Positions 6,725 through 10,768 of a stretch of DNA of 10,768 nt are shown here, one piece after another. A model generated the notes under the pieces. It saw nothing but the letters and a program-made list of their open reading frames with translations. It had not been told where the DNA came from and ran no database searches. The stretch lies in assembly GCA_903911805.1 (NCBI GenBank), contig CAIWET010000186.1:1-10768 (forward strand), in the 5' to 3' direction. Each line of letters opens with the position of its first letter. The stretch's first letter is position 1. Source of the DNA: an uncultured Ignavibacteria bacterium. Lineage in GTDB: Bacteria > Bacteroidota > Ignavibacteria > Kapaibacteriales > UBA2268. Position numbers and translations under genes: made by a program.

Positions 6725-6790
6725 TCTGAGCATAGCGAAGAATCTGGTTTAACAATTTTCGGGATGTCATGCCGCACTTCGGTGCGGTAT
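6725..6790. repeat. Repeat fragment plus TTCG-loop hairpin in the sppA upstream region
   Basis: Bases 6725-6747 (TCTGAGCATAGCGAAGAATC plus TGG) match the inner arm of the element at 3029-3050. Just beyond, 6769-6790 is a strong hairpin: CCGCAC/GTGCGG, extended by ATG/TAT with one G-T pair to nine pairs, around the tetraloop TTCG. It has no adequate T-run on either strand. The GTCATGCCGCAC lead is like common intergenic REP hairpins. The interval 6610-6825 contains otherwise only the presumed sppA promoter region; no gene is seen. Confidence 0.55.
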
Positions 6791-6819
6791 CAATTTTAAT
6801 AATGGCGGCTTCACTTTCC

Positions 6820-6866
6820 CTCTCCCTAAATACCACTCTCAGGGGAGGGACTTGAAGAGAAGAAGA
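6820..6866. repeat. G/C-block palindromic repeat, copy 2, overlapping a gene end
   Basis: CCCTCTCCCTAAATACC followed by GGGGAGGGACTTGAAGAGAA matches the order of the copy at 2881-2925, with the same tail (GGGAGG, CTT-AAGAGAAGAA). The stem is imperfect here. The repeat contains the stop codon and about the last dozen codons of the isochorismatase-family gene on the minus strand. Confidence 0.55.
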
Positions 6867-7494
6867 TTAAATCATCACTTTTACTCATAAATGAAATTCC
6901 GTGAGAAAGTGAAATTAATGAGGATTGGTGTAATTCTAAATTATATGCTGCTACGCAATCGATTAAAGTTGCGATTTCATAATTATGAATAAATCCAGAT
7001 CGTGCAGTACAATCAATACATAGATTTGTCATAATTCCAATTATTACCAAACTTTTTATATTTTTTGAGATTAAAAGCTCATTTAGATTTGTTTGATAAA
7101 ATGCGTCGTATTCTGATTTATCAATTATAATTTCAACATAAGGACTTAAATCATCAATTATTTCAAATCCAACAGAATCTTTGCCAATTAGTTCTCTCCA
7201 CCAATTTTTCATCATGGTATTTTGATTTGCATCATTAAAGTGACGAGTAAAAATAACAGGAGAATTTTGTTTTTTGAAATGTTGAATTACTTTTTTTATT
7301 TTTGGAACAATTGCTTTTGCTGCAGGTACAAAAGCATGGGAGTCATCGACTAAAAAGAATTTTTGCATATCTAAAACAAGCAAAGCTGAATTGGAGTAAC
7401 TAAATTCTTTTTTCTGGCGTTTGGTCAATTGTCTGATTTTAGTTAAAATTTGATCAGCAACTTCTAAGTCTGTATTATAATTTTCTTTATACAT
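6826..7494 (-). CDS. Isochorismatase-family cysteine hydrolase
   Basis: Cytoplasmic alpha/beta hydrolase of the isochorismatase/nicotinamidase superfamily, 222 residues. The triad is intact: D42 in VLDMQ, K126 in DKSEYDAF, and C159 in IMTNLCIDCTAR. DSHAFVPAAKAIVPKI (51-66) matches the common subgroup with S-HAFVP after the aspartate. The nicotinamidase zinc-site pattern (D-x-H with a later H) is not evident, so substrate is unknown; isochorismate, nicotinamide or other amide and ether-type substrates are all possible in the family. The first 35 residues form a charged helical extension. Its ATG shares one base with the stop of the Omp85 gene (TAATG), so the two are translationally coupled. 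The last residues, SSSPSPESGI, are encoded by a dispersed intergenic repeat; the ancestral end was probably near DDLIFF. Confidence 0.88.
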   Translation of the reverse strand: MYKENYNTDLEVADQILTKIRQLTKRQKKEFSYSNSALLVLDMQKFFLVDDSHAFVPAAKAIVPKIKKVIQHFKKQNSPVIFTRHFNDANQNTMMKNWWRELIGKDSVGFEIIDDLSPYVEIIIDKSEYDAFYQTNLNELLISKNIKSLVIIGIMTNLCIDCTARSGFIHNYEIATLIDCVAAYNLELHQSSLISLSHGISFMSKSDDLIFFSSSPSPESGI

Positions 7495-9800
7495 TAGAAT
7501 GAGTGTCCCAAAGCAAAATGTATTTGTAAATTGTTCATAATATCAGTTCTGCCAAAAATGAGCTTTGCTGTTGGCAAATTTGGGTCATAAAATGGCAATG
7601 CAAAGTCAAATCGTACAGGACCAACAGGAGTTTCATATCTTATTCCAACGCCTGTGGCAACTGCTAAACCTGTAATATACTCGTACCATTCATTTTTATA
7701 AACATAGTCGCCTTTGCTGTCAACAATCATCCATTGAAACGTATTCCCAATATCAACAAATGCAACAAAACCAGCATTTTCTAATGCGTCTGATAATGAG
7801 CCAAGTGCATTTATTCTGCCTAATTTATAGCGGTATTCAAAGGAGCTTTCAATTAATGTCCCATTTCCCACATAATCATAAGCAAAGCTTTCAGTTGGCA
7901 AATTATTTCCATATTTTGAAAGTGGCAAATATCTTAATCTGCGAGATGACCAACCTCTTACTGAGTTTGCTCCACCTGCAAAAAACTGCCTGTCAGATGA
8001 TACATAAGATGTATTTTTATCGTACCAGTAAATCGTTCCTAATCGAGCCTTTATTGCCAAAACAGACTTACTAGAAAGTTTGTCGAACGAATAATGAGTT
8101 AATTGCAATCTGAAATATTTAGATAATCCTGAAAATCTTTGATCATTATTTAAAAATGAAAATAATGGATTAGTCGCATCTATGGATATTCCTGAAAAAT
8201 ATCCTTGAGTTGGCGAAAAAGGATTATCGCGTGTATCTCCTAATATTGAGGCACCGAGAATATTTGATGTTAAAATCGGATTAGTGCTTTTTACGAAAAC
8301 ATCTAAGTTTTTATATGTATGAAATATCTCATTAATTCTAATGGAATCACCATTCTTATAAGCTTCATTTACAGCTTCATTGTAGTTTGCCGGGATTTGA
8401 CGCTCAAAAGTAAATTCAATATTTCCCTGTCTAAAATACGTTTGTTGGACTGCAATTCTAAATGGAAATCTTATGGGCAATGAAATTGTTGACATTTTAA
8501 GATATCTATCCATTGTTTGATAAGAAAATAAAAATTGTGTTCCAGCACCAACAAAAGCTTTATCAATTGTAAATATCAATGGTTGGGAAAAATTTACACC
8601 AAATTGATATTCGTAATCTATTGGGGCTAAATTTGTAAAGCCACCACTTTTGAAAAGCACTCTGGCAAATGGATTAAATTCTTGCCCAATACCACCAAAA
8701 TTTTTATGCAAATAGGAAAGTTCAAATCCATAATTAAAAAATTTGGTTGATGGTGTGGTATTCAAAAATAAACCAACTCCATACTCTTGTTGCTTTTTAT
8801 ATTGATTGAAAACTGTAAAAGAAAGCGAGGTGTCGGATTTGGCAAAAAAAGCTGACGAAGTATCAATTTTTGTAATATCGAATGTGCCCATATTCATTAA
8901 ATTAGCTTCTGATTGCTTCATTTTGGAAGCATTAAACCAATCACCCTTATGCATTTCTAATAAGGTCAGTTTCATATCGTTAGTAATCAATTTTTGCCCT
9001 TTTGTGCTGTCCACAAATGATATTTCATTGATTCTCTGGCGTTTGCCAGTGAAAAAACTTACAGTTACACTATCTGCAAAATTCAAGGTATCGACATAAA
9101 CAGAAGGTGTTTCATATTGAGTATAAAAGTATCCGTTGTCACGTAAAATCATATAAATATAAGCTACATCATTCATCAAAGTATATTCGTTAAACATATC
9201 GTCTTTTTTCAAATTTACTTTTTCGAATGCTTTGACTTTCACTTCATATTCAATAGAATCCAGACCTGCATAAATTAAACTCTTAATTTTATACTGTTTT
9301 TTTTCGATTATATTAAATGTTAGTACATTTGTTCTAATAAGCGAATCGGCTTCAAAAGAATAATTCACTTCAACGTCGTGAAACCCTTGCTGACTAAAGA
9401 ACAAAGAAAGTGTATTTGCATCATTCTTTGCTTTTAAATCATCAAAATACTTGATTTCTTCTGACATAGATTTTAATACATTTTCAAATTGTTTTTTATA
9501 ATAATCAGGAGCAGAATTATTGATATTTAAATTATCATAATAATATTGAGCCAATCTATGGGGTAAACTTCGTTGTGTTGCTCTTAATGTTAAAATTTTC
9601 ATCAGCTCATCTGATTCAATTATTGAATTCCCTTTAAATACAATTTTTCCGATTTCATAACTATCGATTTTGCTTTTTGATTTATAAAGTGATTTATAAA
9701 CCTTTCCTTGAGCAATTGCTAAATTTTGGAATGAAAATAAAATCATCATCACAATAATTATCAAGCTAAAACAATATTTCGAGTAATTACATTTATACAT
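7494..9800 (-). CDS. Omp85-superfamily outer-membrane protein (BamA/TamA-like)
   Basis: Outer-membrane assembly or translocation protein, 768 residues. A signal peptide occupies 1-30 (hydrophobic LIIIVMMILFSF, cleavage about AIA-Q). POTRA-like beta-alpha units follow: one opening at IGKIVFKGNSIIESDELMKI (50-69), one at YKIKSLIYAGLDS (170-182), and one at INEISFVDSTKGQK (257-270). The barrel begins about 335 (EYGVGLFLN). It carries DTRDNPFSPTQGYF (522-535), the L6-type motif VRGW at 614-617, the conserved GVGIRYETPVGPVRFDFA (718-735) and a terminal phenylalanine (GHSF) used as barrel-assembly signal. The short set of POTRAs is more like TamA or accessory Omp85 members than BamA (usually five), but BamA is not excluded. 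No Shine-Dalgarno precedes the ATG at 9800. It overlaps the downstream hydrolase by one base. The lipoprotein gene lies 116 bases upstream on the same strand and may share its transcript. Confidence 0.9.
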   Translation of the reverse strand: MYKCNYSKYCFSLIIIVMMILFSFQNLAIAQGKVYKSLYKSKSKIDSYEIGKIVFKGNSIIESDELMKILTLRATQRSLPHRLAQYYYDNLNINNSAPDYYKKQFENVLKSMSEEIKYFDDLKAKNDANTLSLFFSQQGFHDVEVNYSFEADSLIRTNVLTFNIIEKKQYKIKSLIYAGLDSIEYEVKVKAFEKVNLKKDDMFNEYTLMNDVAYIYMILRDNGYFYTQYETPSVYVDTLNFADSVTVSFFTGKRQRINEISFVDSTKGQKLITNDMKLTLLEMHKGDWFNASKMKQSEANLMNMGTFDITKIDTSSAFFAKSDTSLSFTVFNQYKKQQEYGVGLFLNTTPSTKFFNYGFELSYLHKNFGGIGQEFNPFARVLFKSGGFTNLAPIDYEYQFGVNFSQPLIFTIDKAFVGAGTQFLFSYQTMDRYLKMSTISLPIRFPFRIAVQQTYFRQGNIEFTFERQIPANYNEAVNEAYKNGDSIRINEIFHTYKNLDVFVKSTNPILTSNILGASILGDTRDNPFSPTQGYFSGISIDATNPLFSFLNNDQRFSGLSKYFRLQLTHYSFDKLSSKSVLAIKARLGTIYWYDKNTSYVSSDRQFFAGGANSVRGWSSRRLRYLPLSKYGNNLPTESFAYDYVGNGTLIESSFEYRYKLGRINALGSLSDALENAGFVAFVDIGNTFQWMIVDSKGDYVYKNEWYEYITGLAVATGVGIRYETPVGPVRFDFALPFYDPNLPTAKLIFGRTDIMNNLQIHFALGHSF

Positions 9801-9916
9801 ATATTAAAATTAACAAAAATATTTAAATTTTTGGTTATATTTAATAAAATCAAGGATAGTTTTTTTAAAGGAAATCTGGAATTTGGAATTTTTTATAATT
9901 AGACAGTATACAAAGT

Positions 9917-10666
9917 TTAAAAATATGAATATTCATAAGTGAAATATTTTTTAACTTTCCCTGTATTATCAGCAATTGTTTCAATTACGATTTTGCCTGA
10001 ACCATTAAAAGTATATGTATTTATATTGATAATAGAGCCAAAGGAGTCAGTTGTAATTTTGCGGATTTTATTTTCATCAGGAAGATAATTAATAAATTCT
10101 TTTGTAGAAAATTGATTATTCTCGATAACATCTTGGAGTCTTTCTACAATTTGGCCCTGGTCATTATAAATATTTTTATATACTACTTCCGATACTTTAG
10201 ATGTTGAAGAATTCAGCTCAATTTTTTTTACTAAATTGCCTGAATTATCGTAAACAAAACTTGAATACGATAAAGTATCACCTTTTAAATTTGATTCAAT
10301 CAATGAAACTTTTTTCCCGGTTAAATCAAATTTTGAAGTTGTGATAACAGTTGAATCAGATGTTCCATTAGATCCAATGAAGTTTTCAGTTTCAATCATT
10401 TCGTCATCATTATAAGCAATTTCAGAGACTGAAGCGGCAACTCCAAAATCATTATAATTTATACTTTTTAATAATTTACCTTCTAAAGTGTATTCTTTGT
10501 AGCTTACTTTAAATAATTTTGCTTTAGAATCAGGATTGCATTGCCATTTGGTCTCGGATTTAAGCTTTTGAGAATTAACAACTTCCTGCGGATCTACTGG
10601 AGTTCCGCAGGAGTTTAAAATCGCGATGCTAATTAAAGCCAATATATAAATTTTTATTTTTTTCAT
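9917..10666 (-). CDS. Lipoprotein with YD/RHS-like beta-hairpin repeats
   Basis: Predicted lipoprotein of 249 residues. The signal peptide MKKIKIYILALISIAILNSC ends in an LNSC lipobox, so C20 would be lipidated. The next residues are polar, with aspartate at 25 (D in PVDP), which does not give a firm inner versus outer membrane assignment here. The mature part is a series of about five to seven hairpins with a (Y/F)-x-x-x-G-x-(L/I/V) signature: YTLEGKLLKSI, YNDFGVAA, FDLTGKKVSLI, YDNSGNLVKKI, YNDQGQIVERL and FNGSGKIVIE. This is reminiscent of YD/RHS or MORN-like repeats seen in many Bacteroidota surface proteins. No enzyme motif and no named family are recognised. Position upstream of an Omp85 gene suggests an envelope role; this is inference. 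The ATG at 10666 has no Shine-Dalgarno but is fixed by the signal peptide. The remaining bases to 10768 are AT-rich and hold nothing else I can call. Confidence 0.75.
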   Translation of the reverse strand: MKKIKIYILALISIAILNSCGTPVDPQEVVNSQKLKSETKWQCNPDSKAKLFKVSYKEYTLEGKLLKSINYNDFGVAASVSEIAYNDDEMIETENFIGSNGTSDSTVITTSKFDLTGKKVSLIESNLKGDTLSYSSFVYDNSGNLVKKIELNSSTSKVSEVVYKNIYNDQGQIVERLQDVIENNQFSTKEFINYLPDENKIRKITTDSFGSIININTYTFNGSGKIVIETIADNTGKVKKYFTYEYSYF

Positions 10667-10768
10667 TTTTCAATCTTACAAACTACTAATTTTTTTGCAA
10701 GATTTATCAATATTTATTTATTGATTATCATTTTTTTATAATACGTTTTATTATTAGTAAATATTTTA

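Noticed and set aside
6769..6790. TTCG-loop hairpin as an intrinsic terminator of the hydrolase/Omp85 transcript
   Set aside because: The stem is strong, but no T-run follows on the minus strand and it sits within a repeat cluster, so REP-like is the better call; a minor transcript-stabilising effect cannot be excluded.
7760..9099. Plus-strand ORFs at 7760 and 8806 inside the Omp85 gene
   Set aside because: Antisense shadows of a gene with clear POTRA and barrel motifs.
9814..9821. TATTTTTG on the minus strand as a -7 element for the Omp85 gene
   Set aside because: There is no matching -33 element at 19-21 bases, and the leader would be only about seven bases; expected by chance in such AT-rich sequence.

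Overview
This is an AT-rich window from a Gram-negative bacterium. An Omp85-type outer-membrane protein ending in phenylalanine, a lipoprotein with an LNSC lipobox, and mostly absent Shine-Dalgarno sequences point to the Bacteroidota/Ignavibacteriota/Kapabacteria (FCB) group. That placement is an inference from protein style and was not tested by any search. No tRNA, rRNA, CRISPR array or complete transposase gene was seen.

Left part (1-2816). A possible decayed secreted-protein ORF is followed by a zinc-dependent deoxycytidylate-deaminase family gene on the minus strand. Divergent from it is a methylated-DNA--protein cysteine methyltransferase (Ogt/MGMT type). A membrane-anchored metallo-beta-lactamase-fold hydrolase of the NAPE-PLD/UlaG-like group follows, with a probable terminator.

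Centre (2817-4134). This is the accessory part. A gene-free stretch of almost 600 bases holds several interspersed palindromic repeats: a G/C-block hairpin, a 132-bp MITE-like imperfect palindrome with terminal inverted repeats, and a degenerate composite copy. Next is a small overlapping toxin-antitoxin-like pair, a HigB/Gp49-type toxin followed by a 67-residue partner with no visible helix-turn-helix. The pair is bracketed by a 56-bp imperfect direct repeat. Both copies can be read as the same Hint-like peptide core (KELKAxDLLFGFDGY).

Right part (4135-10768, all minus strand). In the direction of transcription the order is: a YD-repeat-like lipoprotein; an Omp85/TamA-like outer-membrane assembly protein translationally coupled (TAATG) to an isochorismatase-family cysteine hydrolase; and a long SppA peptidase. 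SppA has its Lys/Ser dyad preceded by a roughly 270-residue beta-rich, barrel-like domain. The last codons of the hydrolase lie inside a copy of the same G/C-block repeat seen near 2900. Three of the four products are predicted to be exported or envelope-associated.

I did not find a clearly new multi-gene defence or biosynthetic system. The best leads are the Hint-repeat-bracketed toxin-antitoxin unit, the barrel-SppA fusion, and the repeats that intrude on a coding end.
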